A stretch of 42,449 bases of DNA from an uncultured Spartobacteria bacterium (GTDB taxonomy: Bacteria; Verrucomicrobiota; Verrucomicrobiia; Chthoniobacterales; Chthoniobacteraceae): contig CAIYUV010000083.1 of NCBI GenBank assembly GCA_903929475.1, forward strand, positions 1 to 42,449, read 5' to 3'. This document shows, one piece after another, positions 7,903-16,336 of this stretch (positions are counted from its first letter, which is position 1; every line of letters starts with the position of its first letter). The notes beneath the pieces were generated by a model that made no database searches, was not told the origin of the DNA, and worked only from the letters and a program-made list of their open reading frames with translations. A program made the translations under genes and the position numbers.

Positions 7903-8279
7903 TTCTTCCTTTCGTTGAGCATGGCTTTGATGCGCGCCAACTCCGCGTCATCGGTTTCCTTCGGGTCGAGAAGTGTGGCGACGAGATCGGCGGGGCTGTT
8001 GTTGAAGAACGTAGAGAGTAATCGCCGCAACGCGCTCTTGCCTGCTTTCTCAGGCGAGGCCACGGGCAGGTAGATGTAGCGCTTGCCATCGCGCTCGTGG
8101 CGCAGATGGCCCTTTGTCACAAGCACTGCCAGCAAAGCGCGCACGGCAGAATAGCTCGGTGCATCAGGAAGCTGTTCATGAATTTCGTTCGCTGTCGTGC
8201 GGCCATGACGCCACACGATTTCCATAATCTGCCGCTCGCGGCGGGAGTGAAGATCGTTGTCTGGCTGGTTCGCAGGCAC
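7899..8279 (-). CDS. BlaI/MecI-family transcriptional repressor
   Basis: A 126-residue winged-helix repressor. The DNA-binding part covers residues 12-75 (RRERQIMEIVWRHGRTTANEIHEQL; YSAVRALLAVLVTKGHLRHERDGKRYIY), with a C-terminal dimerisation helix region (residues 80-126). In the known family the repressor sits as a dimer on palindromes in its own promoter and is inactivated by proteolysis started by the M56 partner. The partner is directly downstream (ATGA overlap). Two candidate palindromes lie upstream at 8322-8337 and 8366-8381. Confidence 0.93.
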   Translation of the reverse strand: MPANQPDNDLHSRRERQIMEIVWRHGRTTANEIHEQLPDAPSYSAVRALLAVLVTKGHLRHERDGKRYIYLPVASPEKAGKSALRRLLSTFFNNSPADLVATLLDPKETDDAELARIKAMLNERKK

Positions 8280-8321
8280 GGCTGCTTTCTAGCGCGAAAA
8301 ATGTGCGCGTCAAAAACAAAG

Positions 8322-8337
8322 TGCAGTATTTTTAGCA
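8322..8337. promoter_or_regulatory. Candidate BlaI operator, proximal to blaI
   Basis: Read on the minus strand, this 16-bp site is TGCTAAAAATACTGCA, an imperfect dyad (TGCT/TGCA arms around 8 bp). It matches the second site at 8366-8381 in 13 of 16 positions. It lies 42 bp upstream of the blaI start. Confidence 0.55.
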
Positions 8338-8365
8338 GAAAGTTCTTGCCATCGGCCCGATGTTC

Positions 8366-8381
8366 TGCTGCATTTTTAGCA
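8366..8381. promoter_or_regulatory. Candidate BlaI operator, proximal to the lipoprotein operon
   Basis: Read on the minus strand, this 16-bp site is TGCTAAAAATGCAGCA, a dyad with TGCT and AGCA arms. It begins 44 bp from the start of the other copy, about four helical turns, and ends one base before the ATG at 8383. Binding here would block expression of the lipoprotein gene. Its overlap with the start region suggests a leaderless or very short-leader transcript, or that the true start is slightly downstream. Confidence 0.55.
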
Positions 8382-8382
8382 C

Positions 8383-9117
8383 ATGAAATCGAACTCCCTT
8401 CTTAACATCGTGCTCACTTCCGCAGCAATGGCTCTCTCCGGTTGCTCGTCCTATGTGAACTCTCCCACCGCCCGCGCCGCACGGGCCAAGCAAAGCGAAG
8501 AGTTCTCCCATCCGCTCATCGCACGCGCCTACAACGCAAAACCCACCATCCACTTCCCTGCCACCATCGTCGTCGCCCCGATGGGCGGCAGCGCGCAGCA
8601 GGAACTCCGGGCACTCGATGCATTCGGTAAACTCGATTCACTCAAGTCGCTTCCGCAGGTCAAGGACATCACCACGCTCAGTTCGCTGCTCATGTCGGAC
8701 CACGATGGCGAAATCGAAGGGACGAATGGAAAATCGGCACCGATTTGGAACAAGTCCGACCTCATCCTGCGCGAAGCCGCCGCAAAAATGCACGCGGACG
8801 CCGTGCTGCTGATCCAGTTGGAAACCAACATCACCGACGGCAAAATCTTCACGCCGCTAACAACGCTTTCACTCGGCCTTTTCCCAAACGACCGCGCTGA
8901 AGTCATCGCCACCGCGCTCGCCGCACTTGTGGATACACGCACGGGCTACGTCTATGCGACCGCCGAGCGCAGCGCAGGCAGGACGTGCTACGCGATGACC
9001 TGGGATGACAGCACGCGCGATCGCGCCAGAGAACGCGCCACACGCTCTGCGATGGAAAAATTACTCACCGAGTTTCCTGCCGTCTGGCGCGGAGTCGTGC
9101 AGACTCACCGGAAATGA
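8383..9117 (+). CDS. Predicted lipoprotein, first gene of BlaI-adjacent operon
   Basis: A 244-residue protein with a lipoprotein signal peptide ending in lipobox LSGC (lipidated C21), so anchored to the envelope. The mature part is a mixed alpha/beta domain (TIVVAPMGGSAQQELRAL; ILREAAAKMHADAVLLIQLETNI; ATALAALVDTRTGYVYATAERSAGR). This recalls lipoproteins whose N-terminal half resembles the TolB/CsgG-type nucleotide-like fold (ADAVLL strand, then DTRTGYVYA), but I cannot name a family. It overlaps the next gene by 4 bp and is divergent from blaI across two operator-like dyads, so it is a likely target of BlaI. Confidence 0.8.
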   Translation: MKSNSLLNIVLTSAAMALSGCSSYVNSPTARAARAKQSEEFSHPLIARAYNAKPTIHFPATIVVAPMGGSAQQELRALDAFGKLDSLKSLPQVKDITTLSSLLMSDHDGEIEGTNGKSAPIWNKSDLILREAAAKMHADAVLLIQLETNITDGKIFTPLTTLSLGLFPNDRAEVIATALAALVDTRTGYVYATAERSAGRTCYAMTWDDSTRDRARERATRSAMEKLLTEFPAVWRGVVQTHRK

Positions 9118-9917
9118 AAACAACCATTCTTCCATTCATTCGTTACGCACTGCTCGCGCTGGCTGTTTGTATTTTCGCCGGATGCGCAAGCTCAGGGCCA
9201 AGCCCTGCGCCGGCTCAGGCCAGAGCATTGAGAACGAGCACTGAAAGACCGGGCTTCGGCACGGCATGGGGCGAAACGCGACAGGCGTGGGTGGAGCCGA
9301 CATACTTTGCCCGTGCGTGGGGCAATCAGCCGAGCGTCAAGGACGTGATCTACTACAACGACCGTGAGGGCACCGATGCGATGCTCGACTATCTCGGCGG
9401 CGAGCCTCGCCCGAAAAAGGGAGCGCAAAACATGGCAGGCGGACTCGTGAGCTGCGGACTGCGTTTTGGCGATGGTCGCTGGCTCGATACGTGGGAAATG
9501 CGCGGCAAGCGCATCGCTGCGGGCGAACCCGGTGCGCATTACGAGGTGGTCGTGAAAAACGAAACGCGTCGGCGTGTGGAAATCGTGCTCAGCGTGGACG
9601 GCCTCGATGCGCTCGATGGTGCAGCGGCGAATTTCAAAAAGCGCGGCTACGTCATCGGCCCGCGCGAGGAACTGGCAGTCGAGGGCTTCCGCACGAGCGA
9701 CGGCACGGTTGCGGCGTTTCGCTTTAAGAGCGTTGGTGAAAGCTACGCACAGCGGAAGCATGGCGACACGACGAACGTAGGTGTCATCGGTCTCGCAGTT
9801 TTTCAGGAACGCTGGTGGAGCGGCGAATCGCACAACCCCGCCAATCGCGCGTGGCGACGCACAGAGCCAAAGGAATTTCCATCCAGCCGCCGCTACGCCG
9901 CGCCACCCGAGGCGTGA
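9114..9917 (+). CDS. Predicted lipoprotein, second gene of BlaI-adjacent operon
   Basis: A 267-residue protein, start coupled to the previous stop (ATGA). The signal peptide ends in lipobox FAGC (C24). An N-terminal region with ERPGFGTAWGETRQAWVEPTYF is followed by a domain with LDTWEMRGKRIAAGEPGAHYEVVVKN and DGLDALDGAAANFKKRGYVI, which looks like a beta-sandwich. Its likely role is structural or binding at the outer membrane, and no catalytic motif is visible. The family is not recognised by name. It is co-transcribed with the lipoprotein upstream and probably with the 44-residue lipoprotein downstream. Confidence 0.8.
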   Translation: MKTTILPFIRYALLALAVCIFAGCASSGPSPAPAQARALRTSTERPGFGTAWGETRQAWVEPTYFARAWGNQPSVKDVIYYNDREGTDAMLDYLGGEPRPKKGAQNMAGGLVSCGLRFGDGRWLDTWEMRGKRIAAGEPGAHYEVVVKNETRRRVEIVLSVDGLDALDGAAANFKKRGYVIGPREELAVEGFRTSDGTVAAFRFKSVGESYAQRKHGDTTNVGVIGLAVFQERWWSGESHNPANRAWRRTEPKEFPSSRRYAAPPEA

Positions 9918-9951
9918 AAACTTTCTCCGGAACACAACACACAACAACACC

Positions 9952-10086
9952 ATGAAACACACCATCCGCATCATCACCGCCGCCATCGTGCTCAGCTTCG
10001 TCGCCGCTTGCGCCGACAAGTCGCAGCCACCCGTGAAGCCCGCACACAGCGACGGCAAGACCGTTTACAAGCCACACGGCAAGTAA
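9952..10086 (+). CDS. Small lipoprotein (44 aa)
   Basis: A 44-residue protein with a signal peptide ending in VAAC (lipidated C20), leaving a mature peptide of about 25 residues rich in Lys, Pro and His (DKSQPPVKPAHSDGKTVYKPHGK). It starts 34 bp after the 267-aa lipoprotein gene and ends just before a hairpin that probably closes the operon. Small lipopeptides of this kind (entericidin-like in size) occur in stress-controlled envelope operons, but no homology is claimed. Confidence 0.65.
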   Translation: MKHTIRIITAAIVLSFVAACADKSQPPVKPAHSDGKTVYKPHGK

Positions 10087-10093
10087 CCGAAAA

Positions 10094-10146
10094 CCGCCCG
10101 CCTGCGTGGTCCCATATGAAAGCGCGCAAGCGCACCACGCGGGCGG
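10094..10146. terminator. Hairpin between convergent genes
   Basis: CCGCCC plus GCGTGGT (10094-10110) pairs with ACCACGC plus GGGCGG (10134-10146), with one 4-nt bulge and a smaller GCGC-GCAA-GCGC hairpin in the loop. It lies between the small lipoprotein gene and the convergent M16 gene, so it may stop transcription from both sides. It has no T run, so it is not a classical intrinsic terminator. Confidence 0.5.
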
Positions 10147-10152
10147 CGCGGA

Positions 10153-12858
10153 TTATTTCAGCGTGCCCGCTTTCACCGTGACTGACTTCGCGGGGTCGAG
10201 GTGTTTTTTGAGCGCGACATTCACTTCGTCGAGGGTGAGTGCGGATACTTTTGCAGGGAACTCATCGAGCCACTTCACGTCGAAGCCGCGCTCGACGCAG
10301 CGGAGGAGTTGCTCGGCGAGTCCGTCGGTGGTTTCGAGGCTCACGGCGAATTGCCCGGCGACGGCGCTCTTGCGGTAGGCGAGTTCTTCGGCGGTCACGC
10401 CTTCGCTCCACCAGCGTTCGATTTCACGGCGCGTGGATGCGAGTCCCTTGTCGAGCAACGCCGGTGCGAAGGTCGCCTTCACCAGCCACATGCCGTCGCG
10501 AAATGTGTCGTCTTTCAACCCCGCGCCGATGCCGTAAGTGAGGCCGTCGCGGTCGCGCACATTGCCCAAAAGACGGCTGGTAAATCCCTGGCCGAGCACC
10601 CCGGTGCCCACGCTCAGCGCGAGCCAGTCGGGGTCGGTCGCGCGCAGGCCCGTGGGCTGACCGATGATTACGCTCACACTCGATTTGTCGGGCATCGTCA
10701 CTGTTTTTTCAGCGGCCTTCGCAACCAGCGGCGCGCCCGCGACAGACACAGTTTTGCCGCCGCTCCATCCAGTGAATGATTTCTCAATTTCCCTTTTCAG
10801 CATCGCAGCGTCCACATCTCCGACTGCAATGATTCGCAGCGCGGCAGGGCCGTAGTTTGCAGCGTGAAAAGCGCGCACGTCCTCCAGCTTTGCCTTTTCC
10901 ACTGCGGCGATGAACTCCGGCACGCCAGGCTTGCGCGCGGGGTGTCCGGGCGGAAACGCGACCTGTGAAAATGCAATCGCCGCCTGTGCGTCCGTATTTT
11001 CCAAAGTTTGCTGCGCAGCGCTGGCGAGTTGCTTCTTCAGTTTCGCAAATTCCGCAGGCGAAAACGCGGGTGTGCGCAACTGCTCGGCGAGCAGCGACAC
11101 GACCATCGGCACATCGCGTGTCAGACACTTCGCGCTGAACTCCAGCGTCTCGGTGCCCACTTTGAATTCAATCGCCGCGCCCACTTTTTCGAGCATCGCG
11201 GCGATGGCGAATTGATCGTGCTTCTTCGTCCCGCGCTCCAGCATTCCCGCCGCGAGATGTGCCAGCGCGCTGTTCGCCGAAGCACCTTCACCAGCAGGCA
11301 GACTGCCGCGCAGATGGACGACATTTTTCACCTCAGCGGCGCACACAAGCACATCAATCCCGGCGACTTTTTCGCGCACCACGCGCTTTGCGAAATCCGT
11401 CGTAGCAGGTGGAGCGAGTTCTTTCTCCGGCGGCTTCGGCGGGAGCACTTGCTTGGGCTGAAATTTCTCCTGTGCCGGCTTCGTCGCATCCGCAGTGGAT
11501 GCATCGCCACCGTCATCCACAGGCACGAACCAACCGGTTACGCTGTGCTTCTCGATGAAATACTTTTTGGCGACCCGCTGCACGTCCGCTGGCGTCACCG
11601 CTTTGATTTTGTCGCCGAGCGAAACGAACAGCGTCCAGTCGCCGACCGCGATGCACTCGTTGAGCGCCTGTGCCTGTGCAAAACTCCCGTCCCGCGCGAA
11701 AGCCTGCTCGGTCAGCAAACCCGCCGCCGCCGTCTCCACCTCGACTGCGGTGACACCGTCCTTTTTCACCCGCTCGATCTCGGCGACCAAACGCTTCTCC
11801 ACATCCTCGTGCTTCGCGCCAACCGCCAGCTCCGCGTAGGTGATGTGCAGCGACGGATCGCGCGTGAACGAAGTCTGCGCATTCACTTCGAGGGTCAGAT
11901 TTTTGTCCGTCAAAGCGCGGTAGCAGCGGCTCGTCTTGCCCTGCGTGAGAATCGCGCTCAGCACCTCGACGGCCGGATAATCCGCATGCGTGCCCTGCGG
12001 TATTTTGTGAGCTAACGCCACGACGCCGATTTCGCCAGCCCGTCGCAGCATCACACGGCGCGGCCCGCTCTGCTCCGGCTCCTCTGTGTAGAGTTCCGGG
12101 AACTCGTGCGGCGCCTTTGGAATCGCGCCGTAGTTCTGCTTGATCGCCGCAAGCGCCTCCGCCGGATCAAAATTTCCGATCACCGTCACTGTCGCATTAT
12201 TCGGCCAGTAAAACGTATCGTAAAATGCGCGCAGCTTCGTAATCGGCACCTTCTCGATGTCGCTCCGCCAGCCAATCGTGTCGTGGTGATACGGGTGCGC
12301 CTGAAACGCCGCCGCCCACAGCTCCTTGTCCAACGCACCTATAGGATTGTTTTCCCCACGCTCAAATTCATTCCGCACCACCGTCATCTCCGGCCTGCGA
12401 TCCTCTTCGATGAGCGAAAGATTTCGCATCCGATCCGCCTCGATCTCCACCAGCAGCGGCAGCGCATTCGTTGGCACCGTGGCGAAATAATTCGTCCGAT
12501 CCAGCCACGTCGTCGCATTCGTCTCCGCACCGACCCGCTCCAGCACCTGATCAAAGCCCGTGCCCTTGCTGCGATTGAACCGCTCCGTGCCCTTGAACAT
12601 CAAATGCTCCAGCAAATGCGTCGCGCCCGTCGTGCCCGTCACCTCATTCCGCGAGCCGACGTGATACGTCACCATGAACGTCACCACCGGTGCCGACTTG
12701 TCCGCCTTCAACAAAACCCGCAGTCCGTTCGCATCGAGTTGATACTCCGTCATCCCTCCGAGCGTTTGTTTAAAAGTGAAGCCTTCCACCTTCACCGCAT
12801 CATCAGCGTGCAGAGTGGCGGAAAGAACGAGCGCAGAAAGAATGACCGGCAGTTTCAT
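10153..12858 (-). CDS. Two-unit M16 (pitrilysin-family) zinc protease, exported
   Basis: A 901-residue protein with a signal peptide (MKLPVILSALVLSATLHA), so periplasmic. The first M16 unit carries the inverted zinc motif HLLEH at 81-85 and the downstream acidic helix (LVEIEADRM), so it is catalytic. A Pro/Lys linker (about residues 465-495) leads to the second unit, where the matching position reads ALAHLAAGMLERGTKK and lacks the zinc residues, as usual for the non-catalytic half. The ATG at 12858 is chosen because it directly precedes the signal peptide. The usual role is degradation of short peptides in the envelope. It is divergent from efp. Confidence 0.93.
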   Translation of the reverse strand: MKLPVILSALVLSATLHADDAVKVEGFTFKQTLGGMTEYQLDANGLRVLLKADKSAPVVTFMVTYHVGSRNEVTGTTGATHLLEHLMFKGTERFNRSKGTGFDQVLERVGAETNATTWLDRTNYFATVPTNALPLLVEIEADRMRNLSLIEEDRRPEMTVVRNEFERGENNPIGALDKELWAAAFQAHPYHHDTIGWRSDIEKVPITKLRAFYDTFYWPNNATVTVIGNFDPAEALAAIKQNYGAIPKAPHEFPELYTEEPEQSGPRRVMLRRAGEIGVVALAHKIPQGTHADYPAVEVLSAILTQGKTSRCYRALTDKNLTLEVNAQTSFTRDPSLHITYAELAVGAKHEDVEKRLVAEIERVKKDGVTAVEVETAAAGLLTEQAFARDGSFAQAQALNECIAVGDWTLFVSLGDKIKAVTPADVQRVAKKYFIEKHSVTGWFVPVDDGGDASTADATKPAQEKFQPKQVLPPKPPEKELAPPATTDFAKRVVREKVAGIDVLVCAAEVKNVVHLRGSLPAGEGASANSALAHLAAGMLERGTKKHDQFAIAAMLEKVGAAIEFKVGTETLEFSAKCLTRDVPMVVSLLAEQLRTPAFSPAEFAKLKKQLASAAQQTLENTDAQAAIAFSQVAFPPGHPARKPGVPEFIAAVEKAKLEDVRAFHAANYGPAALRIIAVGDVDAAMLKREIEKSFTGWSGGKTVSVAGAPLVAKAAEKTVTMPDKSSVSVIIGQPTGLRATDPDWLALSVGTGVLGQGFTSRLLGNVRDRDGLTYGIGAGLKDDTFRDGMWLVKATFAPALLDKGLASTRREIERWWSEGVTAEELAYRKSAVAGQFAVSLETTDGLAEQLLRCVERGFDVKWLDEFPAKVSALTLDEVNVALKKHLDPAKSVTVKAGTLK

Positions 12859-13018
12859 GGGCGCGGACGATTCATCATCGCGCCAATAAATACCAGCACG
12901 GCGAACGGTGACACCCCAACTCCGCACTTGCCAGCCATGTTCGTCGGGGCATAGTGCGCGCCCTTTTTCCCGCCAGAGCGGGCAAACAACTTTAACACCA
13001 ACTCTCAACTTACCAGCC

Positions 13019-13576
13019 ATGGCCAACGCCAACGATCTCCGCAAAGGAATGTGCATCCGCTACAACAGCAACCCCGCGATTGTGCTCGAAATCATGCACC
13101 GCACACCGGGCAACCTGCGCGCTTTTGTGCAACTCATCATCCGCTACATCGGCACCGGAAAAAGCGCCGACGTCCGCTACGGCAGCACCGACAAAGTGGA
13201 ACTGGTCGAGGTGGAGCGCAAAAAAATTGATTACTCCTACAAGGACACGTCTGGCTACCACTTCATGGATCCAGAAACTTACGAGACGATCAGCTTTGAT
13301 GAATCATTCGTAGGCGGCGTGCGCGACTATCTCACTGAAAACCAGCGTGTGGAAGTTCTCTACGTCGAGGGCAAAGCAGCGAGTCTCGAACTGCCGAGCA
13401 CCGTCATCCTCACCGTGACCGAGTCACCCGAGGGCGTGCGCGGCGACAGCGCGAACAACGTGCAGAAAGCCGCCGTGCTCGAAACCGGCAAGGGCATCCA
13501 AGTCCCGCTCTTCATCAAGGAAGGCGAGAAAATCAAAGTGAACACAGAGGACGGCAGCTACCTCGGTAGAGCGTAG
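13019..13576 (+). CDS. efp: Translation elongation factor P with Asn at the hairpin tip
   Basis: A 185-residue EF-P, with KOW-like domain 1 (residues 1-64), OB domain 2 (65-125) and C-terminal domain 3 (GDSANNVQKAAVLETGKGIQVPLFI). EF-P binds between P and E sites and relieves stalling at polyproline. The loop that reaches the peptidyl-transferase centre reads TPGNLRAF. Aligned with KPGKGQAF of E. coli (K34) and SGRNAA of Pseudomonas (R32), the tip residue here is N32, so the lysylation and rhamnosylation targets are both absent; R34 sits two residues later. The ATG at 13019 fits the usual N-terminus. Confidence 0.95.
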   Translation: MANANDLRKGMCIRYNSNPAIVLEIMHRTPGNLRAFVQLIIRYIGTGKSADVRYGSTDKVELVEVERKKIDYSYKDTSGYHFMDPETYETISFDESFVGGVRDYLTENQRVEVLYVEGKAASLELPSTVILTVTESPEGVRGDSANNVQKAAVLETGKGIQVPLFIKEGEKIKVNTEDGSYLGRA

Positions 13577-13602
13577 TCCACTGCGGAAGTGTTGCTGGCG
13601 GA

Positions 13603-14340
13603 TCAAATACTTTCCCCGAGGAAAGTGTGGATGCCGCATTCGCTTTTATCGAAGCCGGTCCAGCGGCCAGCGCGTTCATTTTCGCCGCCATTCGTGACTT
13701 TTGTGCAAGGCCAGCAGCCGATACTGCGGTAGCCGCGATCGTGGAGTGCGTTGTAAGGAATGCCGTTGGCTTTGATGTAATCCCATACCGCTTCGCGCGA
13801 CCAGTTGGCCATCGGGTTTGCCTTCAAGATGTAGAGGTCGCGCAGCACATCGAAGTGATACAACTCGACGATCTGTGTGCGCTCGCGGGTATCGCTCTGC
13901 TGGCGGCGCAAGCCGGTGATCCACACCGCGAGCGTGCTCAGTTTTTTTTGCAGCGGCACCACTTTGCGCAACGTGCAGCACACATCGGGCGCTTTTTTCC
14001 AAAGCGCCGGGCCATACTCCGCCGCCTGTTCGTCAACGGTCTGCGTGGGCTGAAGGGATTCGATTTCGATGCCCCAGTGTTTCTCCAGCCGCGACTTTAG
14101 CTCGTAGGTTTCCGGGAAGAGCAAATTCGTATCGAGCGTGAAAATCGGGAACCGGAAGCCGGCTTTGATCGCGTGGTCGATCATCACCAGACCTGCACCC
14201 TGAAAACTCGTCCCGACCGCCGCGCGCGTGCCGAACTTGTTCCAAATCCAGCCGAGCACATCGGTGAGCGACGCGGATTCAAACTCCGCCGCAAACCGCT
14301 TCACCTCATCGGGCGAGATTTCTGAAAGCTGCAATGACAT
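13603..14340 (-). CDS. cysH: Assimilatory adenylyl-sulfate (APS) reductase, Fe-S type
   Basis: A 245-residue reductase of the PAPS/APS family. It carries the cysteine pairs of a 4Fe-4S cluster, C121-C122 (DVCCTLRKV) and C209/C212 (GCWPCTK), plus catalytic C235 in the C-terminal KSECGIH motif. Cluster-containing members use APS, while those without it use PAPS; this one is therefore expected to convert APS to sulfite with thioredoxin. The N-terminal P-loop-like VGTSFQGAGLVMID (42-55) is present. Its product sulfite feeds the CysI encoded at 19083-20792. It converges with efp and diverges from leuD. Confidence 0.93.
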   Translation of the reverse strand: MSLQLSEISPDEVKRFAAEFESASLTDVLGWIWNKFGTRAAVGTSFQGAGLVMIDHAIKAGFRFPIFTLDTNLLFPETYELKSRLEKHWGIEIESLQPTQTVDEQAAEYGPALWKKAPDVCCTLRKVVPLQKKLSTLAVWITGLRRQQSDTRERTQIVELYHFDVLRDLYILKANPMANWSREAVWDYIKANGIPYNALHDRGYRSIGCWPCTKVTNGGENERAGRWTGFDKSECGIHTFLGESI

Positions 14341-14501
14341 GAAAAAAGGGCGGCACGTATCGGGCGAAAACCCCGCGAGTGCAAGAGCAAGTGCCCACGG
14401 CTCTCCACAAAATCACGACCGCATTCAGTGCTGAAAGGCGAGTATTGCGATTTTTCCGTTTCCCTTACCGCCGACCTGCGCTTTCTTGGTGCCCTCGACT
14501 T

Positions 14502-15041
14502 ATGGCCAATACTATCACCAGCCCGATTTTCGTCGTCAGCGACAACATTGACACCGATCAAATCATTCCCGCCTGCTACCTCACGCTCGTGCCGACCAAG
14601 CCGGACGAATACGAAAAGCTCGGCAGCTACGCGCTCATCGGTCTGCCGGACGATCAGTATCCGGTGAAGTTCGTGCCGGAAGGGACGAAGACGCAGTATA
14701 AAATCGTCGTCGCCGGACGGAACTTCGGCTGCGGCAGTTCGCGCGAACACGCGCCTATCGCGATGGGTGCGGCGGGTTGCGAGGCGGTGATCGCCGACAG
14801 CTTTGCGCGCATTTTTTTCCGCAACTGCGTGGCGACCGGCGAACTGTATCCCTATGACGCCACGTCGCGTCTCTGCGACGTAATCAAGACCGGTGACGTG
14901 GGGACGCTCGACCTTGATGCAAACACGCTGACCGTGAACGGCCAGACGCACACGCTGAAACCACTCGGTGAAGCCAAGCCGGTGATTGACGCCGGCGGCG
15001 TGTTTAATTTCGCACGTAAAAGCGGGATGCTTCCCGCGTAG
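14502..15041 (+). CDS. leuD: 3-isopropylmalate dehydratase small subunit
   Basis: A 179-residue aconitase-family swivel domain. The hallmark [15 protein letters not shown] lies at residues 71-85, with [10 protein letters not shown] near the start and [18 protein letters not shown] in the middle. With LeuC it isomerises 2- to 3-isopropylmalate in leucine synthesis. The shorter length is that of the archaeal/bacterial LeuD2 type. leuC is not in the window. The start at 14502 fits the family N-terminus. Its stop lies 5 bp from the stop of the convergent aldo/keto reductase gene. Confidence 0.93.
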   Translation: MANTITSPIFVVSDNIDTDQIIPACYLTLVPTKPDEYEKLGSYALIGLPDDQYPVKFVPEGTKTQYKIVVAGRNFGCGSSREHAPIAMGAAGCEAVIADSFARIFFRNCVATGELYPYDATSRLCDVIKTGDVGTLDLDANTLTVNGQTHTLKPLGEAKPVIDAGGVFNFARKSGMLPA

Positions 15042-15046
15042 TCCAA

Positions 15047-16198
15047 TTACGCGGCGTGCGTGCAGGTGAGGTCGCGCGCGGGTTCGATTTTCCAGCGTGT
15101 GGCCACGTCGAGCAGATCGACGTCGAGCGACCAGCGATCTGCAACGGGTTCGCCGGTGTAGGAAGGATTACCGCCTTTCAACTCCATGCAGCCCTTGTTG
15201 TTTCCGATGACGGCAAGTTGCGCGACTTCCTCGGCGCTCAATTTCACATCGGTCAACGCGGCAAGGTCGTCAATTTTCTCTTCGATGGTTTTTACCTTCG
15301 CGCCATTAGTCTGCACAACTTCCTGTATGAGCGTGGGCACGACGCTGCGCACGGTGGATTGGCTGAGATTCCACACGCACGAGAGTTGGAGCATCGTGAG
15401 TCCGTGCTTTTCGGCGATGGCGCGCATCGCGTCGAGCTTCGCGCAGCCCGCATCCACCCAGCCCTGCGGGCGGAATGTGCGGTGGTCGCGAGTGCCGAAT
15501 GTGTGACCGGGCCGCACGTCGCCGTGAAAAAGCCCGCCGTAATCCACCACGCGTGTGACGATGGAGACATCGTGCTTTTGCGCCGCATCCAGCACGAGCT
15601 GGCCGGGCCACGGCTCCAGCGGATTGAGGATGATCATCGTCCAGTCAATCAACGAGGCGAACCGCTCCATGCATAAAATCAGATCGAGCGAGAAACCATT
15701 CGCCGGCCCCGGAGCCACGCCGAGTATCTCCGTCAATTTTTCCTCCTGCACCTTGGCAAGCGCACTCCAGACCGACTCCTGCGAGTAGCCGATGCTGTCC
15801 GGGTTATGGAGCATCACGCAGTCGAAATGATCCGTCTTGCAGCGCGCGAGCGCCTTCTCCGTGGCCATGCGCACGTAGTCTGCGTAGTCGCTCGCCTGAC
15901 GGATGCGCGGGTCGGTGAAACGCGGAAAACCCTTCTGCCCGTCGCGCACACCGCCGTAGAAATCGTGGCCGATCATTTGCACGAGACAGTAGCTGTCGCG
16001 CGGCACGCCGCTGAGTGCGCGACCGAGTGCTTCGTCGGCTTCGCCGTTTCCATAGACATCCGCCGTCATGAAAGTGCGGATGCCTTTTTCATACGCGCGA
16101 CGGATGCACGCTTCAAAGCGCGCATCATCCACCGGTTCGCCAAAGTGCATATAGCGGCCAGCGTTCCAGGTTCCGTAAGCAGTGCGTGTCAGATTCAT
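15047..16198 (-). CDS. Aldo/keto reductase family protein, catalytic Lys not evident
   Basis: A 383-residue protein with the AKR barrel. The motif GIRTFMTADVYGNGEADEALGRAL supplies Asp47 and Tyr49 of the catalytic tetrad, and DHFDCVMLHNPDS supplies the His. The strand that normally carries the catalytic Lys (ATKVG type) here reads SYCLVQMIGHDF, with Gln/Met at that place. NADPH-binding residues in the C-terminal third (LSAEEVAQLAVIGNN) look diverged. A 40-residue extension ends the protein. It may be an AKR with altered chemistry rather than a standard reductase. It is convergent with leuD, and its substrate is unknown. Confidence 0.85.
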   Translation of the reverse strand: MNLTRTAYGTWNAGRYMHFGEPVDDARFEACIRRAYEKGIRTFMTADVYGNGEADEALGRALSGVPRDSYCLVQMIGHDFYGGVRDGQKGFPRFTDPRIRQASDYADYVRMATEKALARCKTDHFDCVMLHNPDSIGYSQESVWSALAKVQEEKLTEILGVAPGPANGFSLDLILCMERFASLIDWTMIILNPLEPWPGQLVLDAAQKHDVSIVTRVVDYGGLFHGDVRPGHTFGTRDHRTFRPQGWVDAGCAKLDAMRAIAEKHGLTMLQLSCVWNLSQSTVRSVVPTLIQEVVQTNGAKVKTIEEKIDDLAALTDVKLSAEEVAQLAVIGNNKGCMELKGGNPSYTGEPVADRWSLDVDLLDVATRWKIEPARDLTCTHAA

Positions 16199-16254
16199 GT
16201 GTGGCTGTATAAAGTGCGCACGTCGTTTTGCAAAAGACAGAATTTGCCGAAAAC

Positions 16255-16267
16255 CAACTGTCAGTTG
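16255..16267. promoter_or_regulatory. Short perfect palindrome upstream of yajQ
   Basis: CAACTG-T-CAGTTG is a 13-bp palindrome lying between the divergent aldo/keto reductase gene (56 bp away) and yajQ (69 bp away). It is a candidate operator for either gene, and no regulator can be named. Confidence 0.25.
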
Positions 16268-16336
16268 TCCGCAGCGCTATCGTGCCCGACGCAAATTGGA
16301 ACTTCTAACCCGGGTATTTCGAGCCATTCTCCTCGT

